DNA of 64,000 nt from Rhodanobacteraceae bacterium (GTDB lineage Bacteria > Pseudomonadota > Gammaproteobacteria > Xanthomonadales > SZUA-5), in contig JACKOW010000010.1 of the NCBI GenBank assembly GCA_024234055.1, positions 62,001 to 126,000 of the forward strand. The letters are read 5' to 3'. Position 1 is the first letter of the stretch, and each line of letters begins with the position of its first letter. Shown here piece by piece: positions 9,675-18,333 of the stretch. The notes beneath the pieces were generated by a model. The model was not told where the DNA came from. It saw nothing but the letters and a program-made list of their open reading frames with translations, and searched no databases. Both the position numbers and the translations under genes were made by a program.

Positions 9675-9701
9675 GCGGCGAGCCCGGGTCTGGCAGCAAC
9701 C

Positions 9702-9781
9702 CTGTGGGAGCGGATTCATCCGCGATCGCAGCACCTCAAAGCTGTCGGGACTTTGATCGCGGGCAGAGCCCGCTCCCACAG
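9702..9781. repeat. REP/BIME-like inverted repeat, family 1
   Basis: A TGTGGGAGCGG arm is followed by its inverted partner ending CCCGCTCCCACA, between the convergent ends of glk and the GH2-type gene. The left arm is diverged (GGATTCATCC in place of GGGCTTTGCCC). Confidence 0.8.
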
Positions 9782-9795
9782 CGGCCCATTTCGCG

Positions 9796-11130
9796 CTAGG
9801 GCCTGGCCTGCAGCTTCTCCACCCGGAATGGCATGTTGGCGTGCGCGGCATGGCCGCGACCATCGCGCACGGTGACGAACAGACGGTAGTTGCCGGATCG
9901 ACGCGGCGAGGTGAACTGCAACCTGCCGGCGCCATCTGCGCGCATGCGTACCGGCACTGCCCGCGGCACCTCCTCAGCATCGCCACCGACGCTACGGGCC
10001 TCACTCTCGCGCAGCAGGCGCCAGTCGAATTGCAGGCTGTCGCCATCCGGATCATTGCTGGAAACGCTGGCGAGATAGGGCTGCCTGGGTGCCAACACCA
10101 CGCTGTCGGCGGCCTGTCGTGCATCGATCCGCAGCGGCGAAATCGACGGACTTCGATTGCCCGGCCAGCGGCCGGTCCACGAATACTGCATCGCATCGAC
10201 TGCAGCGGTGGCCTCGCCGGTCTTGAGGAACATGCCATACCAGGTGGGCGTGCGCTCCTGTTTCTGGCCCCAGAGGAAAACATAGGAACCCAGGCACTGG
10301 CGGCTGTCGCTGGCGATGAAGCGCCGGTAGCGATCGGTCAAGAGCTCGGCCTTGCGCGTGCTGTCATCTTCGATTGGCGCACCCCAGGCCGTTTGCGGCA
10401 CTTCCCAGTGGCCGCTCGGGCCCCACTCGGTGACGATGTAGGGTCCGGTCCAGGCACTGGCGCCGAGCTTGGCAGGCAGCTGCACGATGTCGCCGTAGAG
10501 CTGGATTCCGATCAGATCGAGGGCTGGCGCGCGCGTTCGCAGTTGCTCGGCCAGTTCGGGGTTGAAGCCGGCCAGAGTGGTCATCACCGGGTGATCGGGA
10601 TCCTCCTGATGGATCCATTCGGCGATCTGGTTGACGGCGTCCCAGACCTTGGGATTGTGGCCGTCCAGGTTCAGCTCGTTGCCCACCACCCACATCAGCA
10701 GCGCAGGATGGTCCTTCAGGCCCGAGACTTCCCGGCGCACGCGCGCAAATTGTCGGGCCACCGCCGCCGCGTCGTCATAGTCGAACCCATGGCGCTCACG
10801 GGCCATCTCGATGCCCATCGCGACCATCAGGCCATGGTCCAGGGCACGATCGAGCACGCGGCGGCCACCCTCGGTGCGCCAGGTACGAAAGCTGTTCGCG
10901 CCACTGGCCGCGAGTTGCGCCAGATTGCCCGACTCAAGTCCGGCACCGTTGACGTGGAAGGGCCGCCCGTCCAGCAACATCTGGTATCCGGTTTCAGCCT
11001 TGACGATCTGCACTTGCCTCGGACTCAGGCTGGCGGCCATCGTCGATGGCGTGAGCGACCATGCCAGATGCACGCCCAGCAACAGTCCCAACCAGGTCTT
11101 GCCGGCCGCGCGCAGAACCGATCGCGCCAT
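9796..11130 (-). CDS. GH2-type (TIM-barrel) glycosidase, secreted
   Basis: 444 aa from ATG 11130, two bases after the transporter stop. A signal peptide spans residues ~1-33. The segment LMWVVGNELNLDG (Glu152) and YIVTEWGPSGHW (Glu235) fit the acid/base and nucleophile of clan GH-A, and the LLDGRPFHVNGAG opening is typical of glycoside hydrolase family 2 barrels. It lacks the sugar-binding and immunoglobulin-like domains of full-length GH2 enzymes. A C-terminal ~110 aa immunoglobulin/PKD-like domain contains SSNDPDGDSLQFDW. Exact specificity is unknown; beta-glycan degradation is inferred from the locus. It is probably cotranscribed with the MFS gene. Confidence 0.75.
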   Translation of the reverse strand: MARSVLRAAGKTWLGLLLGVHLAWSLTPSTMAASLSPRQVQIVKAETGYQMLLDGRPFHVNGAGLESGNLAQLAASGANSFRTWRTEGGRRVLDRALDHGLMVAMGIEMARERHGFDYDDAAAVARQFARVRREVSGLKDHPALLMWVVGNELNLDGHNPKVWDAVNQIAEWIHQEDPDHPVMTTLAGFNPELAEQLRTRAPALDLIGIQLYGDIVQLPAKLGASAWTGPYIVTEWGPSGHWEVPQTAWGAPIEDDSTRKAELLTDRYRRFIASDSRQCLGSYVFLWGQKQERTPTWYGMFLKTGEATAAVDAMQYSWTGRWPGNRSPSISPLRIDARQAADSVVLAPRQPYLASVSSNDPDGDSLQFDWRLLRESEARSVGGDAEEVPRAVPVRMRADGAGRLQFTSPRRSGNYRLFVTVRDGRGHAAHANMPFRVEKLQARP

Positions 11131-11132
11131 GT

Positions 11133-12449
11133 TCAGTGGGCCACGGTGCCGACTGGTCCCTGATGCAGCCGCGCGTATTTGGCGCCGAAGTAGAAGATGA
11201 AGCCGTAACACAGCAAGGGCACCAGGAAAGACGTCTGAATGCCGATGCGGTCGGCAGCCATGCCCTGCACCAGCGGCACCAGTGCGCCGCCTACGATGGC
11301 CATGCACAACAAGCCCGATCCCTGACCGGTGAATTTGCCGAGGCGGTGCAGAGCCATGCTGAAGATGGTCGGGAACATGATCGAATTGAACAGACCCACG
11401 CCCAGGATCGACCACATCGCCAGCGGACCATGGCTGAGGATGCTGGTCAGGATCAGCGCCATGGCACCGGCGGCGTTGAAGGCCAGGGTCTTGCCGGGAC
11501 TGACCCTGCGCATCACGGCGAAGCCGATGAAGCGACCGACCATCGCCATGCCCCAGTAATAGGCGACCAGCTTGGCAGCCGCCGCTTCTTCCAGACCTGC
11601 GATCCGGCTCTCGCCGAAGTAGTTGATCAGGAAACTGCCGATGCTGACCTCGGCTCCGACATACAAGAAGATTGCGATGGTGCCGAGCACCAGGTTGCGG
11701 TGTTGAAAGATCGAGGCGCCAACGGCTGGCGCAGCGGCATCGGCGGGATCGTCTGCATGGGTGATCTTCGGCAGTTTCGCCAGCGCAAAGAACACCGCCA
11801 AAGCCAGCAGCGCGGCAGCCAGCATCAGATAGGGGCCCTGTACCGTGGCCGCTTCCTGGGCCTTGAACGCGGCCTGCTCGGTGGCTGTCATCTGTGAAAG
11901 GTCGCCACTCACCAAGGCAGCCGCGCCACCGAGGATGAGCATGCCGCCGAACAAGGGGCCGACAGTGGTGCCGAGGGAGTTGAAGGCCTGGGTCAGCGTC
12001 AGCCGACTGGACGCCGTCTTGGGATCACCCAGCACGGTGACGTAGGGATTGGCGGCCACCTGCAGAATGGTGATGCCTGCGGCCAGGATGAAGAACGCGA
12101 ACAGGAACAGGGCGTAGCCGCTCTGTGCCGCCGGATAGAACAAGGCACAGCCACTGGCGGCAATCATGAGGCCAGTGACCGCCCCGCGCTGGTAGCCGAT
12201 TCGCTTGATCAATACGCCGGCCGGCACCGAGACAATGAAGTAAGCGCCGAAGAAACAGAACTGCACCAGCATGGCCTGGGTGTAGCTCAAGGTGTAGATC
12301 GACTTCAGGTGCGGAATCAGCACGTCATTCAACGAAGTCAACAAACCCCACATGAAAAACAGCAGAGTCAGGATGATCAGCGAGCGCGTGTGATCACCCT
12401 CGCTGACCGGCGCCAGTGACTGTGGCGCGGAGGTTGAATGCGGTGTCAT
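11133..12449 (-). CDS. FucP/GluP-type sugar:H+ symporter (MFS)
   Basis: 438 aa with about twelve hydrophobic helices. The N-terminal segment LLFFMWGLLTSLNDVLIPHLK and the LQVAANPYVTVLG segment in the middle are hallmarks of the FucP family of sugar:proton symporters (fucose, glucose/galactose). Ribosome-binding site GGAGCAAGG. It would import monosaccharide, most likely glucose given the neighbouring glucosidase and glucokinase (inference). An imperfect LacI-type operator lies about 100 bp upstream. The stop codon is 2 bp from the start of the GH2-type gene, suggesting translational coupling. Confidence 0.88.
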   Translation of the reverse strand: MTPHSTSAPQSLAPVSEGDHTRSLIILTLLFFMWGLLTSLNDVLIPHLKSIYTLSYTQAMLVQFCFFGAYFIVSVPAGVLIKRIGYQRGAVTGLMIAASGCALFYPAAQSGYALFLFAFFILAAGITILQVAANPYVTVLGDPKTASSRLTLTQAFNSLGTTVGPLFGGMLILGGAAALVSGDLSQMTATEQAAFKAQEAATVQGPYLMLAAALLALAVFFALAKLPKITHADDPADAAAPAVGASIFQHRNLVLGTIAIFLYVGAEVSIGSFLINYFGESRIAGLEEAAAAKLVAYYWGMAMVGRFIGFAVMRRVSPGKTLAFNAAGAMALILTSILSHGPLAMWSILGVGLFNSIMFPTIFSMALHRLGKFTGQGSGLLCMAIVGGALVPLVQGMAADRIGIQTSFLVPLLCYGFIFYFGAKYARLHQGPVGTVAH

Positions 12450-12552
12450 GAGCCTTGCTCCCCAATGCTGGAACCGACGAGAGGCGCCCGACTAGACAGG
12501 CGCGCCGCGCCCGAAGCCACGGCGCCGACATTCTGGGACAAAACTACGCCAA

Positions 12553-12568
12553 ATGATAGCGCTGTCAA
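12553..12568. promoter_or_regulatory. LacI-family operator upstream of MFS gene (variant)
   Basis: ATGATAGCGCTGTCAA matches TTGACAGCGTTGTCAA at 13 of 16 positions and keeps the central GCG core. It lies 104 bp before the MFS start. Confidence 0.75.
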
Positions 12569-12629
12569 TTTGGTTCGATATTGTTGGCCCCGCCAGGAAG
12601 AGCCCCGCTGAGCCGCTGCGCGGCACAAC

Positions 12630-12666
12630 GGGCTACCAAAGGCAGGAGCCACGGCTCTGGTAGCCC
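12630..12666. repeat. Palindromic hairpin, CTACCAAAG/CTCTGGTAG family
   Basis: A 9-bp arm GGGCTACCA pairs with TGGTAGCCC. The inner sequence resembles the two copies near 53.95 and 54.08 kb. It lies between the MFS and lacI-type genes. Confidence 0.6.
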
Positions 12667-12784
12667 GAACTGCGCGCAGCGCTGTCCGGGTGGTGACGCC
12701 CAAAGGTCAATTCATTGCCACGGAGTTGCCAGATGGCTTGCGAGTTATCAAAGCGACTCGACTCAGGGCTATACTGCTGCGGCG

Positions 12785-12800
12785 CTGACAGCGTTGTCAG
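12785..12800. promoter_or_regulatory. LacI-family operator upstream of the repressor gene
   Basis: CTGACAGCGTTGTCAG is a perfect 16-bp dyad 66 bp upstream of the repressor start, implying autoregulation. It shares the 14-bp core TGACAGCGTTGTCA with the two perfect sites at 5.7 and 8.5 kb. Confidence 0.85.
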
Positions 12801-12865
12801 TCCTCGCCTCCGGGCTAAGATTCAGATCTTCAGGCCCTGCAAGCACGACACACCCAGGAGCAATC

Positions 12866-13879
12866 ATGGCAGTCAGAGTGCGGATCGAAGACGTGGCCGA
12901 GGTGGCCGGCGTGTCGATGAAGACGGTCTCGCGGGTGCTCAACCGCGAACCCAATGTGCGTGAGGATACCCGTTTGCGGGTCATGAAGGCCGTGGACGAA
13001 CTCAAGTACACGCCGCACCTGTCTGCGCGCAGCCTGGCTGGCAGCAAGTCCTATCTGATCGCCCTGCTCTACAACAATCCTTCTGCCAGCTATCTGATGG
13101 GCGTCATCGAGGGTGTGCTTGAAGCCTGCGAGGCCGAGAACTACCACATGATGCTGTGCCCACTGGAAGACGAGGACGAACGCATTGTTGCCGCGACCGA
13201 AGACCTGATCGCCCGGTCGCGTCCGGATGGGCTGCTGCTGACGCCACCGATCACCGATTCACCGGCGCTGCTGCAGCGACTGGCGGAACTCGATATTCCC
13301 TTTGCCAGCGTCTCGCCCAAGATCCAGAGCGGGGTCATCGGCGTGGCCATGGACGAAACCCGGGCCGCCTTCGACATCGTCACCCATCTGGCCAGCCTCG
13401 GTCATCGCCGTATCGGCCACATCGTCGGCCATCCGGCCCACGGCGCCAGCGGTTGGCGACTGAACGGCTACAAGCAGGGGCTGGAACGAGCCGGCATCAA
13501 ATTCGACCCGGCGCTGGTGGTGCAGGGCGAGTTCTCCTTCGATTCCGGGGTGCACGCGGCTACTGCTCTGCTCGACCTGAAGCAAAGACCGTCAGCCGTG
13601 TTCGCGGCCAACGACGACATGGCTGCCGGTGTGATCCGGGTGGCTCTGGAGCGCAATCTGCGGGTACCCGGAGATCTCTCGGTTTGCGGCTTCGACGACA
13701 CGCCGATGTCCAGCCAGATCTTCCCGGCGCTGACCACGGTGCATCAGCCCACGGACGAGATGGGGCGTATTGCAACGATGGAACTGCTGGCCGCCATTCG
13801 CACGCCGCACTCCGGGCAGATGGTGCGGGTGCCGTACACCCTGAGGCTGCGGCGCTCGACCGGGCCGGTTCAGGCCTGA
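12866..13879 (+). CDS. LacI-family transcriptional repressor of the glycoside locus
   Basis: 337 aa from ATG 12866 (ribosome-binding site AGGAG, six bases away). The N-terminal helix-turn-helix VRIEDVAEVAGVSMKTVSRV and the hinge-helix region (SARSLAGSKS) are followed by a periplasmic-binding-protein-like sensor domain with VFAANDDMAAGVIRVA and the SVCGFDDTPMS segment. This family binds 14-20 bp palindromes with a central CG and releases DNA on sugar binding. Four such palindromes sit in this locus, including one in front of this gene, so it most likely represses the TonB receptor, GH3/glk and MFS/GH2 units. The effector sugar cannot be read from sequence. Confidence 0.93.
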   Translation: MAVRVRIEDVAEVAGVSMKTVSRVLNREPNVREDTRLRVMKAVDELKYTPHLSARSLAGSKSYLIALLYNNPSASYLMGVIEGVLEACEAENYHMMLCPLEDEDERIVAATEDLIARSRPDGLLLTPPITDSPALLQRLAELDIPFASVSPKIQSGVIGVAMDETRAAFDIVTHLASLGHRRIGHIVGHPAHGASGWRLNGYKQGLERAGIKFDPALVVQGEFSFDSGVHAATALLDLKQRPSAVFAANDDMAAGVIRVALERNLRVPGDLSVCGFDDTPMSSQIFPALTTVHQPTDEMGRIATMELLAAIRTPHSGQMVRVPYTLRLRRSTGPVQA

Positions 13880-13892
13880 GCCCGTCGCGGCC

Positions 13893-13971
13893 TCGCCGGT
13901 CGCGCCGTGAATGCGCTCCTACGAATGCTGCGCCTTCTGTAGGAGCGACCTTGCGTCGCGACCACGAGGAT
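13893..13971. repeat. Palindromic dispersed repeat, family 2 (TAGGAGCGACC type)
   Basis: An imperfect inverted repeat has a right arm TAGGAGCGACCTTGCGTCGC and a left arm that is its diverged reverse complement. Related copies are at 36625-36706 and 59086-59160. It lies between the convergent repressor gene and a small membrane-protein gene. Confidence 0.65.
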
Positions 13972-14001
13972 GTCTCGCGGCTTGCGCCTACGCGGAAACC
14001 A

Positions 14002-14295
14002 TCAGGCCGCTGCCCGAAGTCTGCGCTGAGCACGTGCACGCCGACGAGCCTGCGCGGCCGGGCGGCGGGCCCGGCGCTGGGCTTCGAGGGCAGGTCCAGG
14101 CAGGAACTGTTTCAGATAGGGCAACAGCACCAGTGCTGGCAGCATTGCGCACCAGAACACCGGATGCGCCAGCAGGCCGACGGCCTCGGCGCTGGACCGC
14201 GGCAGCAAGGCCACCAGCGGCGTCAGCGCCAGCCAGATCCAGAGGGCACGCAGCAAACGGGGCGGCAGGGACAGGGGCTTCGATTCGCGTTTCAT
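14002..14295 (-). CDS. Small membrane protein of unknown function
   Basis: 97 aa, with two hydrophobic segments (about residues 15-32 and 43-61) followed by a highly basic Arg/Ala/Gln-rich tail (RRARRPAAQARRRARAQRRL). I do not recognise the family. Possibly the basic tail is cytoplasmic and binds RNA or lipid headgroups, but this is guesswork. It is convergent with the LacI-type gene and divergent from the riboswitch-controlled exporter; no partner gene is obvious. Coding status rests on an intact reading frame and plausible topology only. Confidence 0.5.
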   Translation of the reverse strand: MKRESKPLSLPPRLLRALWIWLALTPLVALLPRSSAEAVGLLAHPVFWCAMLPALVLLPYLKQFLPGPALEAQRRARRPAAQARRRARAQRRLRAAA

Positions 14296-14389
14296 CAGGC
14301 AACTCCGGTGCGGACGACGAGGCCAATCTGGGCGCTGCCTGTCTCAGAGGCTGAGACGGCGCTCGACGGCCTTGTGCTAGCCTTCCAGA

Positions 14390-14500
14390 CGTCACTGGGG
14401 AGTAGCCGCCCTGTCGAAGCTGACGGGGGCTTGCGTCAACATGCTTGGTCTACCGACCATGGCGCAGGCAGTTCGAGCTTGGCCAGACCTTTGACCAGAA
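14390..14500 (+). promoter_or_regulatory. yybP-ykoY manganese riboswitch
   Basis: The leader of the exporter gene contains the conserved blocks of this class: GGGGAGTAGCC at 14397-14407, GCGTCAACA at 14433-14441 and GACCTTTGACC at 14485-14495, with helices between them. The class binds Mn2+ and commonly precedes Mn exporters, including in Xanthomonas. The aptamer ends about 65 bp before the start codon, where sequestration of the ribosome-binding region is plausible. Confidence 0.88.
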
Positions 14501-14561
14501 TGCGCCGCCAGGGCCGGGGTGCGTTGTGGTCATTGCCTTGTGCCGGCCCTGGAGTCCCCCA

Positions 14562-15136
14562 TGGAAGCATTTCTGGTTTCAACCGGCATCGTCGCCCTCG
14601 CCGAGATCGGCGACAAGACGCAGCTGCTGGCCTTTGTGCTGGCCGCACGCTATCGGCGGCCGTGGCCGATCATTCTCGGCATACTGGTGGCCACGCTGGT
14701 CAATCATGCGCTGGCGGGCGCGGTCGGCACCTGGATCACCACCTGGCTTGGCCCGATTGCACTGCGCTGGGTGCTCGGACTGTCTTTCCTGGCCATGGCC
14801 ATCTGGATCCTGATCCCGGATCAACTTGACAGGGAACAGCAGCCAGCGTCGAGACATGGTGTGTTTCTGACCACGCTGCTGGCCTTTTTCCTGGCCGAGA
14901 TGGGCGACAAGACCCAGATCGCGACCGTGGCACTGGCCGCCCAGTATCAGGCCCTGATCGCCGTGGTTGCAGGAACCACGCTCGGCATGATGATTGCCAA
15001 CGTGCCGGCCGTGCTGATGGGCGAGGGCATCGCCCGCAAGATGCCGGTGCGGCTGGTGCATGCCATCGTCGCGGCCATGTTTGCCCTGCTGGGCACCGCC
15101 ACCCTGATGGGTGCGGCGCGGGCCTTCGGGCTGTAG
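14562..15136 (+). CDS. GDT1/UPF0016 family manganese exporter (MneA-like)
   Basis: 191 aa from ATG 14562, six transmembrane helices in two homologous halves. Each half has the family signature: ALAEIGDKTQLLAF near residue 13 and FLAEMGDKTQIATV near residue 115 (E-x-G-D-K-T/S). Bacterial members such as Vibrio MneA export Mn2+; eukaryotic TMEM165/Gdt1 move Mn2+/Ca2+. The manganese riboswitch directly upstream supports Mn export over other substrates. It is monocistronic, followed by a heptamer repeat array. Confidence 0.92.
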
Positions 15137-15166
15137 CACCAGCGCGAAACACGCCGAAGGAAGTCG

Positions 15167-15236
15167 GGGGCACGGGGCACGGGGCACGGGGCACGGGGCA
15201 CGGGGCACGGGGCACGGGGCACGGGGCACGGGGCAC
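15167..15236. repeat. Heptanucleotide tandem array (GGGGCAC)10
   Basis: Ten perfect GGGGCAC units start about 30 bp after the GDT1-type stop codon. It is G-rich on that gene's coding strand and is the partner of the inverted array at 15636-15733. Confidence 0.95.
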
Positions 15237-15635
15237 GGGAAAAGGCTACAGGGCTTTGGGTTGCTGTAGGTCCAGACTTGTCTGGAGGCTTCTCAGACAC
15301 CAGACCAGGAGCGTCCAGACAAGTCTGGACCCACCAGAGCCCGCGTCATTGCGACGCCGGAGCTGATCCGGGGGAAGCATCCAGAGCTGGAGTCGCAGGT
15401 CCTGGATTTCTTCGCTACGCTCTCCATGAACCGCATTCCAGCGCCGGGCACCGGGGGTGTCGGGGCGCTGCTGTGGAGGGCGCCGCGCTGCGGCGCCGCT
15501 TTGCGCTGAGCGGAGATCAAGAGCGGCCGCGCAGGCGCGCGTCCCTCCTCAAGGCCGCTTCGTACCTGCCAGGGTTCATGACCCGTGCGCAGTGTCGGGC
15601 CGAGACAGGTGGCTCGCAATGACGCCTGGGGTTTT
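15237..15635. other. Gene-free stretch with palindromic and dispersed repeats
   Basis: No supported gene. It holds an AAAGGCTAC-type tail after the array, a GGTCCAGACTTGTCTGGA palindrome (15269-15286) and its second copy (15313-15330). Remnants of the GTCATTGCGA...ATTGCTTCGCTACGCTC dispersed repeat (15347-15435) and its other end (15578-15625) follow. Confidence 0.6.
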
Positions 15636-15733
15636 GTCCCGAGTCCCGAGTCCCGTGTCCCGTGTCCCGTGTCCCGTGTCCCGTGTCCCGTGTCCCGTGT
15701 CCCGTGTCCCGTGTCCCGTGTCCCGTGTCCCGA
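15636..15733. repeat. Heptanucleotide tandem array (GTCCCGT)14
   Basis: Fourteen units, mostly GTCCCGT with GTCCCGA at both ends. It is C-rich on the plus strand, therefore G-rich (ACGGGAC) on the strand of the AEC gene, whose stop lies 29 bp away. Confidence 0.95.
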
Positions 15734-15761
15734 GTCCCCTTCACGCCCCTCGCCGCTCCGG

Positions 15762-16673
15762 CTACACCACCGCTAGCACCAGCTTCGCCAACAAGGGCAG
15801 CCACAGCACCGAGATCAGGATGCCGTAGCCGACCAGTGCGGCGGCCAGATCCGGGGCCAGACGGGCGTCGATGGCCAGGGCGCCGGCGGTGATCATGGCC
15901 GGCATGGCCGACTGCAGGGTGTTGACCGCCGTCAGCAGCGCTTCGGCACCGGCCAGATGGGCGATGCCGAAGGCGAGCGCCGGCAGCAGCAGCAGCTTGA
16001 GTCCAAGCCCGGCCAGCATCGGCAGGGCATAGGCGCGCGGCGGCACCAGCTTGAGCTGGAAACCGACCGCGAACATGGCCAGTGGCACCAGCAGCCCGGC
16101 CAGACTGTCGATCAGGCCTTCGAGCAGCGGCGGCCGTGGCCACGGCAGCAGGCCCAGCAGCAGAGCGCCGAAGGACGGAAAGGTGACGATCTTGCGCAGC
16201 ACGGTCCACCACGGCGGCCGTCGGGCACCGCTGTACACGGCCACCACCATCACGCCGAAACTCGACAGCAACAGGAAGGATCCGAGCTGGTCGTAGACCA
16301 CCGCATAGGGCAGCGCCGCCGCCCCCAGGGTGGCCTCGATCATCGGATAGCCCAGGAAAGCGGTATTGCCCAGGGCCACGCACAGCAGCAGGCAGGCGCT
16401 GACTTCCCGTGGCCAGCCGAGCCATCTCTGCAGCGACAGAACCACCGCCACGGTGACTGCTGCCAGCAGCCAGGGCGTGCCGATCAGCACCAGCAGACGG
16501 GGGTCGAAGTGCAAGCCGTGCACGGCTTTCAATACCAGCGCCGGCAGGAACAGCCAGATCACCAGCCGGTTGATGACTTCCGGGGTATAGGCCGGAAGCA
16601 CGCCCGAACGCGCGTAGACCTTGCCCAGCAACAACATGGTCACCGCCAGAATCAGTGCCGGTGATGCGCTCAA
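15762..16673 (-). CDS. AEC (auxin efflux carrier) family transporter
   Basis: 303 aa, about ten transmembrane helices in two five-helix halves. The N-terminal region with GxxxxRSGVLP and the middle LGNTAFLGYPM segment (N-T-x-F-x-G-x-P) are typical of bacterial AEC permeases, which move organic acids such as malate or malonate, or act as amino-acid exporters. Substrate is not predictable. The gene stands alone between a heptamer array and a divergent lipocalin gene. Confidence 0.85.
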   Translation of the reverse strand: MSASPALILAVTMLLLGKVYARSGVLPAYTPEVINRLVIWLFLPALVLKAVHGLHFDPRLLVLIGTPWLLAAVTVAVVLSLQRWLGWPREVSACLLLCVALGNTAFLGYPMIEATLGAAALPYAVVYDQLGSFLLLSSFGVMVVAVYSGARRPPWWTVLRKIVTFPSFGALLLGLLPWPRPPLLEGLIDSLAGLLVPLAMFAVGFQLKLVPPRAYALPMLAGLGLKLLLLPALAFGIAHLAGAEALLTAVNTLQSAMPAMITAGALAIDARLAPDLAAALVGYGILISVLWLPLLAKLVLAVV

Positions 16674-16835
16674 GGCGCCGCGCTCACGTTCTTGTGGCGC
16701 CGATTTAAGGCCCCGTAGACAACAGGAAGACTAGGCTTTTCATTTCTGGCGCGCGCCAAGGCATCGGCGACCTTGTCGTTTTCGAACCGCCCTGACCCGC
16801 GGCCACCGCTTGATTGCTCCACCGGAACCTCTCTG

Positions 16836-17387
16836 ATGAACGCTGCACGCATGCTTTCGATTCGCTGGCTCGCACTGCTGTTGCTGCCGCTGCTGATGCT
16901 CGGCTGCGCAGCCACCTCCACGCGCAACACTGAGGCGCGGGCGGCGCTTCCGACCATCGCCCGCGAGGATATGCTGGGCAGCTGGTACATCCTTGCCAAC
17001 GTGCCCTATTTCGCCGAACGCGGCAAGGTGGCTGCGCGGGTGGAGTATGTGCAGCGTAGCGACGGCCGTCTGGACGATCTCTACTACTTTCGCCGCACCA
17101 TGGATTCACCCGAGGAGCGCTGGGAAGGCGTGGCCTGGGCGCTGGACGAGTCCGGCGCGCGCATGAAGGCGCGCTTCATCTGGCCGTTCTCGACCGAGTT
17201 CTGGATCATCGCCCTGCAACAGAACCAGCAGGTGGCGCTGATCGCCACCCCCGACGCCAAACTGGCCTGGGTCTATGCGCGCACGCCCACGATTGACGAG
17301 GCCAGCTATCAGGCAGCACTGGCCCGCTTGCGCGAATTCGGGGTCGACACGGGCACGATGATTCGAATACCGCAGCCCGCGTCCTGA
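16836..17387 (+). CDS. Lipocalin family lipoprotein (Blc-like)
   Basis: 183 aa from ATG 16836. The signal peptide ends in the lipobox LMLGC (Cys at residue ~25), so it is lipid-anchored. The lipocalin signature LGSWYILANVPYF (G-x-W) and the following beta-barrel with WIIALQQNQQVALI are visible. Relatives (E. coli Blc) bind lysophospholipids or fatty acids at the outer membrane. The length is normal for the family. It may be cotranscribed with mobA, 66 bp downstream, but no functional link is known. Confidence 0.88.
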   Translation: MNAARMLSIRWLALLLLPLLMLGCAATSTRNTEARAALPTIAREDMLGSWYILANVPYFAERGKVAARVEYVQRSDGRLDDLYYFRRTMDSPEERWEGVAWALDESGARMKARFIWPFSTEFWIIALQQNQQVALIATPDAKLAWVYARTPTIDEASYQAALARLREFGVDTGTMIRIPQPAS

Positions 17388-17453
17388 CCTTCGGCTGCCC
17401 CTCAGCCCCGAGCTGACTGGCGCTGAACGCTGCACTGGGTCCATGATGCGGTC

Positions 17454-18041
17454 ATGGACAGCAATGGCGATTGCCTGGGTGTGGTGCTGGCCGGCGGCCG
17501 GTCGCAGCGAATGGGCGCCGACAAGGCGCAGCTGGTCTGGCACGGACAGCGCCTGATCGACCGCTGCGCCGAGTGGTTGCGCGCCGCCGGCTGCAGCCGC
17601 GTGTTGGTCAGCGGCAACTACCCACAGTATCCCCATGTGCCGGATCAGTTCCCCGAGCGCGGTCCGCTGGGCGGTCTTGCCAGCGTTGCGGCCAGCGAGG
17701 CCGAATCACGCTGGCTGGTCAGCGCCATTGATCAGCCCTTGCTGGACGCCAACCTGCTGCGCGGATTGCTCGATGGCTTGCTGGTGGCCACCGAGATCGG
17801 GCGAGCCGTTTGCCGCTACGGCGAGGAGCCTTTGCCGATGGCGCTGCGGGTGACACCGGAAACGCGACGCTGGATGCAGTACGCCGTCAGCGGCGACAGC
17901 CCGGGACATCGATCGCTGAAAGCCCTGCAGCAACATCTGCGCATCCACGCATTACCCGCCGATGCTGCGACCCGAGCCCGGCTGCGCGGCGTCAACACAC
18001 CCGAGGAATGGCAGGCCTTGCTGGATCAGCAAGCACCGTAG
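17454..18041 (+). CDS. mobA: Molybdenum cofactor guanylyltransferase
   Basis: 195 aa. The nucleotidyltransferase motif LAGGRSQRMGADKA near residues 13-26, the GPLGGLAS segment near 70 and AIDQPLL (metal-binding Asp, usually CDxP) near 90 define MobA. It transfers GMP from GTP to molybdopterin to make the bis-MGD cofactor of DMSO-reductase-family enzymes. The usual CDMP triad here reads AIDQP, a common variant. No molybdoenzyme lies in the window. A start at ATG 17454 is consistent with the family N-terminus. Confidence 0.9.
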   Translation: MDSNGDCLGVVLAGGRSQRMGADKAQLVWHGQRLIDRCAEWLRAAGCSRVLVSGNYPQYPHVPDQFPERGPLGGLASVAASEAESRWLVSAIDQPLLDANLLRGLLDGLLVATEIGRAVCRYGEEPLPMALRVTPETRRWMQYAVSGDSPGHRSLKALQQHLRIHALPADAATRARLRGVNTPEEWQALLDQQAP

Positions 18042-18333
18042 GGCGTGGCGCTGGCGTCGTGCGTGTAGGTGCTTTCGAGAAAGGGGCAGGGGCAGGGGAC
18101 CAATCTTCCCGCACGGTATCAGACATGCGGCCTGTGCGATCACTGGCTTCCCGCCGCTTGCCCCGCATTCAGCTGTCCGAAAAATTGAGGACTCGCGCCC
18201 ACCCAGCCGGGATACCCGTCGCGCCGGTTGGTCTATTCACGCATCAATTGGACGCAGGCGCCGGGCTTCCTGTCACAATCAGATCGTGCGACAAGCTGGG
18301 GCCCCGGCCCCTGCCCCCCTTTCCCGATCCACC
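18042..18333. other. Gene-free stretch bounded by G-rich and C-rich runs
   Basis: No supported gene. A GGGGCAGGGGCAGGGG run (18083-18098) and a C-rich counterpart (about 18299-18326) face each other as an inverted pair. This resembles a short or decayed version of the paired heptamer arrays elsewhere. Confidence 0.45.

Noticed and set aside
15167..15733. CRISPR array
   Set aside because: Units are 7 bp and contiguous, with no spacers.
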